Of a stretch of 36,899 bases of DNA, positions 8,499-17,613 are shown piece by piece. Positions within the stretch are counted from its first letter, which is position 1; every line of letters begins with the position of its first letter. Under the pieces are notes generated by a model. That model ran no database searches and had not been told where the DNA came from. It saw nothing but the letters and a program-made list of their open reading frames with translations. Source of the stretch: Treponema sp. (GTDB lineage Bacteria; Spirochaetota; Spirochaetia; Treponematales; Breznakiellaceae). A program made the position numbers and the translations under genes. The stretch lies in contig JAIRPD010000072.1 of the NCBI GenBank assembly GCA_031257195.1, positions 1 through 36,899 on the forward strand, in the 5' to 3' direction.

Positions 8499-8591
8499 AT
8501 GGCCGCGCCGCTCCTGGCTACGGCGGTATGGGGCTGGGGCTTTGTCTTTGCCACCATGGGCCTTAAAGCGGGTCCCCCGGCTCACTATTTT
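8499..8591 (+). pseudogene. 5' stub of an EamA/DMT-family transporter
   Basis: From ATG 8499 the frame begins MAAPLLATAVWGWGFVFATM, followed by GLKAGPPAHYFLL. This is a good match to the first transmembrane segment of EamA drug/metabolite transporters (pattern LLATxxWGxxFVxxKxGLxxGPP). After about 31 residues similarity stops abruptly, just where the convergent phosphatase gene ends (stop at 8585-8587). The remaining roughly 260 residues are absent. It starts at the end of the sugar operon hairpin, so it may once have been the next gene in that operon. I read it as a truncation left by a rearrangement. Confidence 0.55.
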
Positions 8592-11500
8592 CTATTGACC
8601 CCCAGGATCGTCAGATCATCGTACTGCTCATCCTCGTTTACATGGATATAGTACATATACGCCTCATTTCCAGGACTTTCCTGGGTATCATAACAATAAT
8701 CCCGGTACTGGAGGAAGTGGTTCCGTAAAAACTCGTCAACCTTTTTATCCACCAGTACCCGGGAATCTTCCCCAGCCCTGGGGTTTTTGTAGAGGCGGAA
8801 CATCTTTTCCACAGAAACCAGGGCCATGATTGCCTCTTCCACCGTTCCCCGGCAGCGGGTAAAGTCAAAAGACAAATCCCGGTTTTCCCCTTCGGGGTTA
8901 TGGTACTTGTGGAGGGTGTAAGCCCGCCGGTTCATCACGGCGTTAATGATCCCCTCCACCCGGTCAGGACCCATTTCCTCATCTCCCTGGCCCACGGTAT
9001 GGGTGGCGTGGGAAGTGTCCCGTTCCCCCTCCTCGCAGAGAACCTCGTTAAACCCGCCGTCCCGGAATTTACGCTTCGCCTCCTCGATACCATCCGTATA
9101 GAGGAAAAGGATGTCCCCGTGGTCTATGGTCAGGGTCTGGACCGTGTAGCCCCCCTTGGATTCAACCAGAAAGTTGGGCAGCACTCCCGTGGCGGGACTT
9201 TCCCGGAGGGTAACGGTTTTGATCCGCCCCTCGGAGGCGTCGTACCAGTGGACGATATTGTCCCCGGCGTTACAGAACCGGGCGATCCCCGTCTGGGAGT
9301 CAAAAAGGCAAAGGGTAAAGGCGGCGAACCGGCCCTTAAAAGCCAGGGTTTCGATAAAGTCATTGATCTGGTACACCACCTCCTCTATACGCATCCCCTT
9401 TTCCGTAGGTTTCCACTGTTTAAAGTAATTGAGGAACATGGTAGCCACCTGGATCATGATCAAGGCCGCGGGGATTCCCTTGCCTGCCACGTCGCATTTG
9501 ATAATCGCGAAGTAACGGCCATCCAGGTCCTGGTAGTCGAAATAGTCCCCCGACACCCCCTTGGCCCCCTCGTAGTAGCCGAAGAACTGGACATTCTTTG
9601 TGTCCTTGAACCCGCTGGTAAGCTTGTCCCCCGCCCGGCTTACGTCCAGGGGGATGAACTTTTTCTGGATCTCCTTGCCTATGGAAAGATCCGAGGCGGC
9701 CAGGGCGGCTTTAACCAGGCCGTGGGTCATGTCATTGATCGTACTCCCCAAAACAGCGATTTCGTCCTTACTCTTGATCGCTATATCCACCCCCGCCAAC
9801 TGGGTTTTGTCTTCCGTGTCCCGGATTCGTTCCACATGACTTACCAGGACGGTGATAGGCCGGATGATCAGTCCCGACAAGGCCAGGGCGCCCAGGGCGC
9901 CTATGGCTATAGCCGCCAGGGCAATGATAAGGATTATCCTGAGGATACTCCACTGTCCTTCCCTGATCTGTTCCACGATGGCGTTAATATCGACTTCCAG
10001 GCGGACAAGCCCCCGAAAATAGGAGTCGTCGTTGCTTTGGCGGTAAAGGATGGGTTTAAAGAAAATGTAGGTATCCCCCTTGTTTTCCCGCAAGGCGGTG
10101 GTGGAAAAGGCCGGCTCAGAACCAATTTCCCGGCTTATTTCCGCCAGGGCTTCGTTGGCCCGGTTTTGCAGGGACTGGGTGGTAACGGAAATATCGTTAA
10201 GCCGCCGGGTATTTTCCGGGCCGGGGTTTTCCATTAATTCCAGGCCTTCCCTGGTCAGGGCGGTGATACTGGCGTCCAGTTCGCCCACCGCCGCCTGGGC
10301 CCTCTCGTTCAGTTCCCGGCTTATTTCCTCCAGCCGGGGGGAAAGGGGATCGGTCAGCCGGGAAACCCCAATGTTCAGTTCCGGGGTATCGATCTTCGAG
10401 GCGATGTCCTGGTCGTTGGTGGCCAGTACGTGGTCGGCAAAGATGGTGTCCGCGGAACCGTAGCCGGTGATCGTCACATACCGGGCCTCGGGGATGACCG
10501 CGGACTGGGAAGGCAGGTAACCCAGTTCCAGGTAATTGTTGCTGGGCATATAGGGCCGGGCGCCGGTGGCGATTCCCTCAAGGAGTACCGCCGAACGGTC
10601 CCAAAGGCCCCGGAGCAGGGTCGCTTCCTGGGTTCGGCCCATCATCACGTAAAGGGGGGAAGAGATCATCCCCACCACCAGGATCACAAGGCCGATGGTA
10701 AACGAGGCCATCTTAAGGCGCAGCCCCGCTCCCTTCCGTTTTATCCGGAACAATCGTCTTTTCTTTTCCGAAGGCATACTATCTCCTGTGATAAGGGCTA
10801 TGGTTTCCATCCGAATCGCCGCGCTTTCCGCGGCCGCGCCGCTCAAGCCCCGGATCGAGGCGAAGATTCCCAAAAGGCAAAAAATCACGATCGCCGCCAG
10901 AATGAGGAGGGCGGGATCCACCAGTACCCTTCCTTCCCGGCGAAGGATCCAGGAAGGCCGCCAGTTCTGGGTATAGTCCCCGAATTTAACCGTTCCGGTC
11001 TTGTCCACCGTGATAAGCGGCGGGGAGTAATACAACCCCCGGCTTGGATGCTCCAAAAGGATCCGGTACAACCCCGGGGGAATATCATCGGCCTGGAGGG
11101 AATCAATTTCCCGGTCCGAAAGGATCCGGTACTCCTCCCGGTCCAGGCGGAATTCCTTATCGTAAGGTTCCTGGCCGTCCCGGTCAAGGATCACCCGGCT
11201 AAGAGCCCCGCCCTCGGCAAAGCCCCGGCCTATGATCCGCAGAAAAAGCCCCCCCCGCTCGTCCCGCCGGGCGTCGACGTAGGTGATAAAGGTCCGGGGA
11301 AGGTACTTGTTGGTCTTAAAAAAATACCTCGCGGGATTCCCCATGTTACCCGCCACATCCACCGCGGAAACACTAAAGGCCCAGAGACCGTTTTCCTGGT
11401 TGACGTAGGAGGCGGTATTTCCCGGCCCCAAAATGGTCCTTGGAGGCGGGGCGGCGGCGGGGAAGCGCTCCAGGGCCGCCCAGTTAAGTTCATCCCCGGT

Positions 11501-13144
11501 CCCTTCCAGGATCGAGACGGGACCCAGGTATTCCAAGTTCCAGGAGTAACCGGCAATATCCGAGGCGGGGGGGATATTCCAGCGCAGGGAAAAGGTGTTG
11601 GAAACCAGAAAGCCCTCGTCATCGGTTTCGGGAACGATTATTTGGGCCACCGGGGGGGCGGTGGTATCCCGAATAAAGGAAAGCTGAACCGGCTCGGACC
11701 AGTGCCCCCCCAAATCCCGGGCGGCAAGGGTAAAGTACCAGGTTCCATCCTCGCCGGCGGTACATTCCAGGGTCTGTTGAGCCAGGGGACTCATAATTTC
11801 CCGGGGAGGCCGGAGGGCGGGATCCCTGCTCCAGACCCAGGCGTAGCCTTCCACATTCAAGGCCGCCCGGGGGGGGTTCCAGCCGATCACGGCCAGGCTG
11901 TTCCTGGTTCTCCCGCCGGGGGTAAAATTCCTCGCGATAAGCTGGGGCTGGAGCGCGGTAACGTCGGTGGCCGCGGAATAGATGCGGTTCTGCCCTTGCC
12001 AGAAAACGGTCAGGCTGTCCCCCGCGGCCAGAGGACGGGCAAAGGACGCGTCCCCCCCTATGCCCCGGGAAATGTCCGTCCCCCTGGTCCAGCCCACAGC
12101 GTTCCGGGAAGCCATCATAACCCGGTTCGCCCCCAGGCTGTTATCGAACCAAACCACCACGGTGGTTCCCCTAAGCTCAAAAGCCTGGGGATTATTACAG
12201 TAAGCGTCGGCGGCGTTAACCCTGCCGGGAGGACCGTAAAGCGATCCGTCGTTGTTCAAAGCCGCGCCGTAAATTTGGGGGGGGCGGTTGTTATGGCGGC
12301 GTTCCCAGACCACGAAGAGCCTGTTCTGCTGTACCGAAAGATGGGCCCGCTGGTTGTCAAACTGATCCGGCTGGGAATCCTGGATAACCGGATCCCGGAA
12401 ACCGGTTATCCGGGCGGAGGAAGACCAGTTCCTGCCGTTATCCCCGGAGGATTTGAGGAAAAGCTGAAACGCGGGGCCGGTTTCCGCCGCGCCGGGAACC
12501 TGGGACTGGTAAACCACATAGTCCCTGCCGTTTAAGGCGGCGTGGGAGGGGAGAAAATTAAAATTCCTGTTCTGCTCAGTAACAAAGAGCTGAAAGGCCG
12601 TCCAGGAAACTCCATCATCAGACCGGGAATAGTACAGGGTAAGGTCCTGATCCCTTCCCCGGCTTACAAAGAGAAGATAACCGCCGTCTGAGCGGGTAAA
12701 TATCCGGGGGGCCACGGAACTTCCCGAACCCGCCGGGATCTGACGCCGCTCAAAAGTCCGGCCCAAATCGCTGGAGATGAGGATGTCCACCTCCGAAGCC
12801 GACGCCGCGGCGGCGATGAGGACCCTATCCTGGTGATCCACCGTAAGGCTGAGGATTGACGGCTCGGCGCCGGAATAGGTATAGCTGGCTATCCCGCTCC
12901 GGGTACGCCAGGGGGCCGTTCCCTGTTTAAGGGCCAGGCTTACGCTGATGGTCCCCCCGGAGGCGGAAGGAACCGTTTCCTGCCAGGCTATAACGGAAAG
13001 ATCTCCCCGGGAGGTGGAGACGGGAAAGGTCCCCCCCCGGGAAGAAAAGACCCGGGGGCTTTCCCAGTACAATTCCTGGGCGCCGGAAAAAAGCCCCCCC
13101 CAAAACAGGAGGGGAAGGACAAGACAGGCATAGCGAAATTTCAT
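8585..13144 (-). CDS. Membrane sensor with BNR-like ectodomain, HAMP and SpoIIE phosphatase
   Basis: A 1519-residue protein. A signal peptide (1-22) leads into a long extracytoplasmic region with sialidase/BNR-like repeats (about 30-440; SSDLGRTF, SSGDNGRNW, SDDGVSWTAF) and Ig/Fn3-like segments (about 440-640). Transmembrane segments lie near 744-765, 812-836 and 1068-1095. The region between the last two is a helical sensor domain. A HAMP domain (about 1095-1150) precedes a PP2C-type SpoIIE phosphatase (1180-1519) with metal-binding Asp in GVSGDYFDY (D1200), CDVAGKG (D1218), LYTDGIEEA (D1351) and YDDLTILG. It should turn an outside signal into dephosphorylation of a Ser/Thr target such as an anti-sigma-factor antagonist, though no such gene lies here. 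The start overlaps the TPR gene stop by ATGA. A G8 run lies in the signal-peptide codons. Confidence 0.87.
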   Translation of the reverse strand: MKFRYACLVLPLLFWGGLFSGAQELYWESPRVFSSRGGTFPVSTSRGDLSVIAWQETVPSASGGTISVSLALKQGTAPWRTRSGIASYTYSGAEPSILSLTVDHQDRVLIAAAASASEVDILISSDLGRTFERRQIPAGSGSSVAPRIFTRSDGGYLLFVSRGRDQDLTLYYSRSDDGVSWTAFQLFVTEQNRNFNFLPSHAALNGRDYVVYQSQVPGAAETGPAFQLFLKSSGDNGRNWSSSARITGFRDPVIQDSQPDQFDNQRAHLSVQQNRLFVVWERRHNNRPPQIYGAALNNDGSLYGPPGRVNAADAYCNNPQAFELRGTTVVVWFDNSLGANRVMMASRNAVGWTRGTDISRGIGGDASFARPLAAGDSLTVFWQGQNRIYSAATDVTALQPQLIARNFTPGGRTRNSLAVIGWNPPRAALNVEGYAWVWSRDPALRPPREIMSPLAQQTLECTAGEDGTWYFTLAARDLGGHWSEPVQLSFIRDTTAPPVAQIIVPETDDEGFLVSNTFSLRWNIPPASDIAGYSWNLEYLGPVSILEGTGDELNWAALERFPAAAPPPRTILGPGNTASYVNQENGLWAFSVSAVDVAGNMGNPARYFFKTNKYLPRTFITYVDARRDERGGLFLRIIGRGFAEGGALSRVILDRDGQEPYDKEFRLDREEYRILSDREIDSLQADDIPPGLYRILLEHPSRGLYYSPPLITVDKTGTVKFGDYTQNWRPSWILRREGRVLVDPALLILAAIVIFCLLGIFASIRGLSGAAAESAAIRMETIALITGDSMPSEKKRRLFRIKRKGAGLRLKMASFTIGLVILVVGMISSPLYVMMGRTQEATLLRGLWDRSAVLLEGIATGARPYMPSNNYLELGYLPSQSAVIPEARYVTITGYGSADTIFADHVLATNDQDIASKIDTPELNIGVSRLTDPLSPRLEEISRELNERAQAAVGELDASITALTREGLELMENPGPENTRRLNDISVTTQSLQNRANEALAEISREIGSEPAFSTTALRENKGDTYIFFKPILYRQSNDDSYFRGLVRLEVDINAIVEQIREGQWSILRIILIIALAAIAIGALGALALSGLIIRPITVLVSHVERIRDTEDKTQLAGVDIAIKSKDEIAVLGSTINDMTHGLVKAALAASDLSIGKEIQKKFIPLDVSRAGDKLTSGFKDTKNVQFFGYYEGAKGVSGDYFDYQDLDGRYFAIIKCDVAGKGIPAALIMIQVATMFLNYFKQWKPTEKGMRIEEVVYQINDFIETLAFKGRFAAFTLCLFDSQTGIARFCNAGDNIVHWYDASEGRIKTVTLRESPATGVLPNFLVESKGGYTVQTLTIDHGDILFLYTDGIEEAKRKFRDGGFNEVLCEEGERDTSHATHTVGQGDEEMGPDRVEGIINAVMNRRAYTLHKYHNPEGENRDLSFDFTRCRGTVEEAIMALVSVEKMFRLYKNPRAGEDSRVLVDKKVDEFLRNHFLQYRDYCYDTQESPGNEAYMYYIHVNEDEQYDDLTILGVNRK

Positions 13145-16100
13145 AAACTGGCCCGGGCCCGCTGCTCAAGGGTATTCACCCGGCTATTGTAACGGTACTG
13201 GGGATTCCGGGCGTAGATCTCCTGAACCAGGCTCAGCGCCCCCAGGGCGTTGTTTTGGCTCAGGGCGGCGATGGCCTGCTGGTATTTTCGTTCCGCCTCG
13301 GAGTCCAGGACCACGGTTCCCCCTATGATAAGCTGGGACGCCAGGTTAAAGAGGCCGATCGCTTCCTGGTTGCCGGGGTTCAGGCTGATCGCCTCCGCCA
13401 GGGCTGTCCGGGCCTCTTCCATTCTGGCGCCGTTCCGGGAGGTAACAATGGACCGGACCCCGGCGGTCAACTCCCCCGACCGGGCCAGGGCGGCGGGAGA
13501 CGGCGGGGGGGGGCGTAAACCTACATCGATTTCCGCCTGGGCCACAATGGAAGACCAGTTTGGGTACCGGGGGTTGATGGTCCGCAGGTTTAAAAGGTCG
13601 TTGTAGGCCCGCATTTCCCGGCGGCGGCACCCGGCGATGGCCCGGTTTACCCTTTCCTGAAAGGTGGCGGCAAAATTGGGATCCACCAGTTGATCGATCT
13701 GGAGGTCCAAAAGGCCCGCTTTTTCATTCATGGGATAGACCAGTTTAACCTTCTGGACATTCTCCCTGGCCAGGCTTAAACGGCGGATACCCTCGTCCCG
13801 GGAAGAGGAAATAAGGGCGTTTCCCGCCTCGTAATGTTTCTGGGCCTCGCTTAAAAACTGGCTCATCTCCGCGTAAAGGGGGGCGGTTACCGGTATGGTC
13901 CTCCCCGCCCGGAGGCCGCTGCGGACCAGCCCCAGCCAATAGACTATTTCGGGGTTATCCTCCAACTGGGTTCTCTTCCAGGTATTCTGGGCCCGGGTAA
14001 GGAGATTTTCCGCCCCCTCAAAATCCCCGTTGAAGTAGGAAGCGGTTACCTGAGCCATCAGACCCCGCACATCCCGCAGTACCGCCTCGTTTTCCAGCTT
14101 GGCGATTTCCCCGTCCAGGGCCGGCACCACATCGTTCCGCTGGTTTCGGACCGCCTCGTTGTCCTCTATCCCCAGGGACTGATCGTAGGCGTTTCCCGCC
14201 CGCAGCAGCCTGTCCCGGGCGGCGTCAAAATTCCCTTGGTCCAGGGCGGTCCGGGTTTCGGCGAGAAACTGATCCCCGTTCCGCCGGAGAGCGGCCGCCT
14301 GGGAAGATTGAGTCCGGGCGGTCTGGGCCAGGGAGCGGCCCTGGGAACGGACCGTTTCCAGCCGCTCCCGCAGGGCCAGAGCCTGATCCCGCAGGGACCT
14401 GACCGGCTCGGTGGAAACTATACCGGCGGGCTCGGCGGCGTACTGGTCCAGCAGGACCCGCAGCGTCTGGGCGTCAGCCTCAAGGGCGGCGTCCATACGG
14501 CTCAAGACTTCCGCCGCCTGGGTGGGATAGCGGGAAACATGATCGTCCTGTCCCCGGGTCCCCTGGAACAGGGTAGAACCTTCCTGGAATTCCGCTTCCC
14601 GCTGTACAAGGCGGCCCTCCAGCATGCCGTTGGCGATGGTAAAGCGCCGGCCCGAGGAAAGGTTTTCCCGGGAAGAGACGGCGTTCACCAGGCTGGAGAT
14701 AAGAGCCCCGGTTTGATCGATGTAGGCCAAAGCCCCTGAACCGGGATACCGGGTTTCCAGGTTACGGTATCCGGCGGCGTCCTCCCCCAGGGCGGCGGCA
14801 AGGCCCTGGGCCTCGATCCGGATTTGCCGGAGGGCGTTCACGGAGGACTGTTCCAGCCGGAGCAGGTCTTCCCCGTTTCCCCCGTTCCGCCAGGCCGCCG
14901 CGGTATCCTGGTCCTCCAGGGCGTTTAGGCGGAGGCCCAAGGCGCCCAGGGTTCCCAAATACGGAGGCATCTCCGAAAGGGCCCGGAATTTCAAATAATT
15001 CCCCGCCTCGGCGCTGAGGACCGGCTGGTTAAAAAAGCTTACCCCCTGGGCCGAGGGATCATACCGGTTCCAGCGGATCTCCAGATCCACCGGAAGGGCG
15101 GCATAGCCGGTGAGGATCTCCGCGCGGCTTCCGGTTCTCCGGTAATCCCCCGCGGCGGCCTCATTACGCGCCGCGGCGTACGCCAGCTGGGATTTGGCGT
15201 CCAGAAGGTCCCTGGTCCGGGAGGCCGCCTGGTTCCAGAGCGTATCCAGAACCCCCAGCATGCCATCCCCGGAATCATCGGGGTAGCCCTCCATAAGCCG
15301 CAGGGCAAAGGCCAGAAAATTTCTGTCCCCCGTGCGGGGGTTGGAACGTTGGATCCGGGAAAGATCCTCCTGAAACGCCGTTTCCGTTCCGGCATAGGCG
15401 CTCCGCAGGGCGCTCAGCCGGTCCAGTTCCGCCCCCACCCTTTGGTAGGCGTTCCGGTACACCGTCAAATTCGCGGCCTCCACGGGCTGGCCGGCCAGGT
15501 TTTCCAAACCGTTAACCGCCCCCCAAAGGGAAGCCAGGAGGGAGTAAAACAGGGCGGCATTGGCGTTAAGGCCGCCAATCCCCTGCCGGACCCTGGCCTC
15601 CATGGCCCCGTCGTAACCGGCGCGGAAAAATTCAGTCTGGTATATATCCAGTCCCCCGGTGTAGGTCCGCAGGGCCTCGGTGTAATTCCCCTGGGCTATA
15701 AGATTCTTTCCCCGAAGGAGGATCTCCTCCAGGCGCCGGCGGTTGGTGGTAAACAGGGCCAGGTCCCTGGTGCGGCTGATAAAATCCTCAGTTTCGGTGA
15801 TCCGCGAGGGATCCAGCTCAAAGAGAAGGTTGGTCAGATGAAGGATCCGGTCGGTGTTCCAGGGGTCGTTCCCCAGGGTATCCAACAGTTCCTGGGCGGT
15901 GGAGTTATACTCATCCCGGGCGGTTACTATCTTCCTGATCCGGGACTGGGCCCGGTCAAAGTCCTGGGGACTTCGCTGGGCATAGGCGCTGAGGATGGTC
16001 AGGGCTTCGGCATACCGCTTTTCCGCGATAAGCGCGTCCGCCCTGGACAGGGAATCGTCCTGCTGTCCCCGGGCGTGGAGAAGGGGCAAAGCGGCAAGGA

Positions 16101-16224
16101 GGATCAGGACAAAAGCGGCCCCGAGGAAAGAGCGCCCCGGCCCCGCTTTTTTTCCCCAAAGGCGCGCTTTCTTTTTAAGAAGGTGAAGCTTCTTTTCTAG
16201 CGTCAATCGATATACCTGCCACAC
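13141..16224 (-). CDS. Large TPR/coiled-coil envelope protein
   Basis: A 1027-residue protein with a basic N-terminus, one hydrophobic segment (about residues 33-50, signal anchor or signal peptide) and then an almost entirely helical Ala/Arg/Glu-rich body. TPR-like units are clear at both ends: ADALIAEKRYAEALTILSAY near residue 60 and the pair around AEAISLNPGNQEAIGLF and QNNALGALSLVQEIYARNPQ near the C-terminus. The middle is coiled-coil-like. No catalytic motif is seen. GTG 16224 is assumed; TTG 16206 is an alternative. Translation is coupled to the SpoIIE sensor gene, so it probably acts with it, perhaps as a periplasmic scaffold. A G9 run (13505-13513) encodes part of a proline stretch. 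The exact family is not recognised. Confidence 0.8.
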   Translation of the reverse strand: MWQVYRLTLEKKLHLLKKKARLWGKKAGPGRSFLGAAFVLILLAALPLLHARGQQDDSLSRADALIAEKRYAEALTILSAYAQRSPQDFDRAQSRIRKIVTARDEYNSTAQELLDTLGNDPWNTDRILHLTNLLFELDPSRITETEDFISRTRDLALFTTNRRRLEEILLRGKNLIAQGNYTEALRTYTGGLDIYQTEFFRAGYDGAMEARVRQGIGGLNANAALFYSLLASLWGAVNGLENLAGQPVEAANLTVYRNAYQRVGAELDRLSALRSAYAGTETAFQEDLSRIQRSNPRTGDRNFLAFALRLMEGYPDDSGDGMLGVLDTLWNQAASRTRDLLDAKSQLAYAAARNEAAAGDYRRTGSRAEILTGYAALPVDLEIRWNRYDPSAQGVSFFNQPVLSAEAGNYLKFRALSEMPPYLGTLGALGLRLNALEDQDTAAAWRNGGNGEDLLRLEQSSVNALRQIRIEAQGLAAALGEDAAGYRNLETRYPGSGALAYIDQTGALISSLVNAVSSRENLSSGRRFTIANGMLEGRLVQREAEFQEGSTLFQGTRGQDDHVSRYPTQAAEVLSRMDAALEADAQTLRVLLDQYAAEPAGIVSTEPVRSLRDQALALRERLETVRSQGRSLAQTARTQSSQAAALRRNGDQFLAETRTALDQGNFDAARDRLLRAGNAYDQSLGIEDNEAVRNQRNDVVPALDGEIAKLENEAVLRDVRGLMAQVTASYFNGDFEGAENLLTRAQNTWKRTQLEDNPEIVYWLGLVRSGLRAGRTIPVTAPLYAEMSQFLSEAQKHYEAGNALISSSRDEGIRRLSLARENVQKVKLVYPMNEKAGLLDLQIDQLVDPNFAATFQERVNRAIAGCRRREMRAYNDLLNLRTINPRYPNWSSIVAQAEIDVGLRPPPPSPAALARSGELTAGVRSIVTSRNGARMEEARTALAEAISLNPGNQEAIGLFNLASQLIIGGTVVLDSEAERKYQQAIAALSQNNALGALSLVQEIYARNPQYRYNSRVNTLEQRARASL

Positions 16225-16256
16225 CCTATTCTAACCCGTTGGCTGACCTTTATAAC

Positions 16257-16285
16257 ACTATAATGGATAATACGATAGAAAACAA
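16257..16285 (-). promoter_or_regulatory. Promoter for the TPR/SpoIIE operon
   Basis: Leftward TTGTTT (16280-16285) and TATAGT (16257-16262, five of six matches) are 17 bases apart. The expected start near 16250 leaves a leader of about 25 bases before GTG 16224. On the opposite strand, TATACT about nine bases before ATG 16315 may serve the outer-membrane protein gene but has no good -35. Confidence 0.45.
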
Positions 16286-16314
16286 AGAGGTTTCTGATAT
16301 ATACTGTTAATGGT

Positions 16315-17589
16315 ATGCGTGTATTCCCGCCGCTGCTTTACCTTATATTCCTGGGCGTTTTTTCCCTGTCCGCCTGGGATTTTGACTCCGGCGCTTATGG
16401 ATCTGTCGCGGATCTTTACCAGGCGGAAGACAACGCGGGGCTTACCGCTTTTCCGGTCCTCCTGGTTCCCATGGGGGGCCGGGCGGAAGGGATGGGTACG
16501 GCCTTTGCCGCCATAGCGGATGATCTTTCATTTATCGAGTGGAATCCCGCGGGTTCCTCCCGGCTCGCTTTTACCGAACTGGGGTTTTTTCATAACAACT
16601 GGATCGCCGATACCAAAGTGGAAGGGATCGTCTTTGCCTCCCGCTGGGGGGATCTGGGCTACGGGGCGGGGATCAAATGGCTGTACACCCCTTTTTCGGA
16701 ATACAACATGTACGGGGAAAGGGTTTCCAAGGGCTACTATTCCGAGGGGGTGGCTACCCTCAATATTTCCTACAACTTTTTGGCGGGGTATTACTTTTCC
16801 GGTATCGCCCTGGGGATCAATCTTAAGGGGGCCTTCCGCTTTGTGCCGGATTATTCCGACGCCGACGACCAGGGCCGGGATGGGGCGAATATCTTTTCCG
16901 GCCTGTCCCAGTCGGCGCTGATGGGCATGGCGGACATAGGGGTGTTGACCCGCTTCAACTTCCTTAAATTCTACCGGAGCAGAGAAAACAACACCTCCCT
17001 GGCTCTGACGCTCCGCAACCTGGGCCCCCCCGCTTTAGGGGAAAGCCTGCCCAGTTCGATCACCGCCGGCCTGGCCTACAAGCCATTCAGACCCCTGACC
17101 CTGGCTTTTGATTTTACCCTGCCCGTTAATTTTCAGGACCTTTCCCTGTCGGAAAAACCCTACTGGGCGGCGGGAACCAATATCGCCCTCACCAGCTTTC
17201 TCTCCATGCGGGCGGGCCTTTTGGGCAGATCCGGGGGTTACCGGATTACCATGGGAAGCGCCTTAAACCTGGAAAAGATAGCCCTGGATATGAACTATTC
17301 CCTGGACCTCCTTACCCAGGTAACCCCCCTGAACAGGATCAGCCTGGGAGTCCGGTTCAATTTTGGGGACCAGGGCCGGCGGGAAAAGGCCGCCCGGGTA
17401 GACTCCCTTTACCTTTCCGGGCTGGACGCCTACGCCGGGGGGGATGTGGAAAAAGCCAGGACCTGCTGGGAAGAGGCCCTGGCCCTAAACCCGAGGTTCG
17501 ATCCCGCCAAGGAGGGGATTGCCCTAATCAACCATACCCAGGCCCTGAATACCCGGATTATGAACATGCAAAGCCTGAATCCCGAATGA
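16315..17589 (+). CDS. UPF0164-family FadL-like outer-membrane protein
   Basis: A 424-residue protein with a signal peptide ending near SLSA (residue 19). A beta-barrel pattern follows, with alternating aromatic strands, the motif AGMGTAFAAIADDLSFIEWNPAG-like near residues 55-80 (here with GRAEGMGTAF) and a strand-rich body. This opening, with asparagine-proline-alanine-glycine, is shared with FadL/TodX-type long-chain fatty-acid channels and the treponemal UPF0164 paralogues. The last 60 residues carry a TPR-like helix pair (SGLDAYAGGDVEKARTCWEE), an addition to the barrel. No Shine-Dalgarno is visible before the ATG. It is divergent from the TPR/SpoIIE operon. The likely role is uptake of hydrophobic nutrients across the outer membrane, inferred from the family. 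Confidence 0.85.
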   Translation: MRVFPPLLYLIFLGVFSLSAWDFDSGAYGSVADLYQAEDNAGLTAFPVLLVPMGGRAEGMGTAFAAIADDLSFIEWNPAGSSRLAFTELGFFHNNWIADTKVEGIVFASRWGDLGYGAGIKWLYTPFSEYNMYGERVSKGYYSEGVATLNISYNFLAGYYFSGIALGINLKGAFRFVPDYSDADDQGRDGANIFSGLSQSALMGMADIGVLTRFNFLKFYRSRENNTSLALTLRNLGPPALGESLPSSITAGLAYKPFRPLTLAFDFTLPVNFQDLSLSEKPYWAAGTNIALTSFLSMRAGLLGRSGGYRITMGSALNLEKIALDMNYSLDLLTQVTPLNRISLGVRFNFGDQGRREKAARVDSLYLSGLDAYAGGDVEKARTCWEEALALNPRFDPAKEGIALINHTQALNTRIMNMQSLNPE

Positions 17590-17613
17590 GCCTTTCGCGT
17601 CACCGCGGGGGGG

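Noticed and set aside
10430-12535. A 701-codon open plus-strand frame
   Set aside because: It is antisense to the SpoIIE sensor, is extremely Gly/Pro/Lys/Arg-rich with no domain, and arises from the GC-rich third positions of the real gene.
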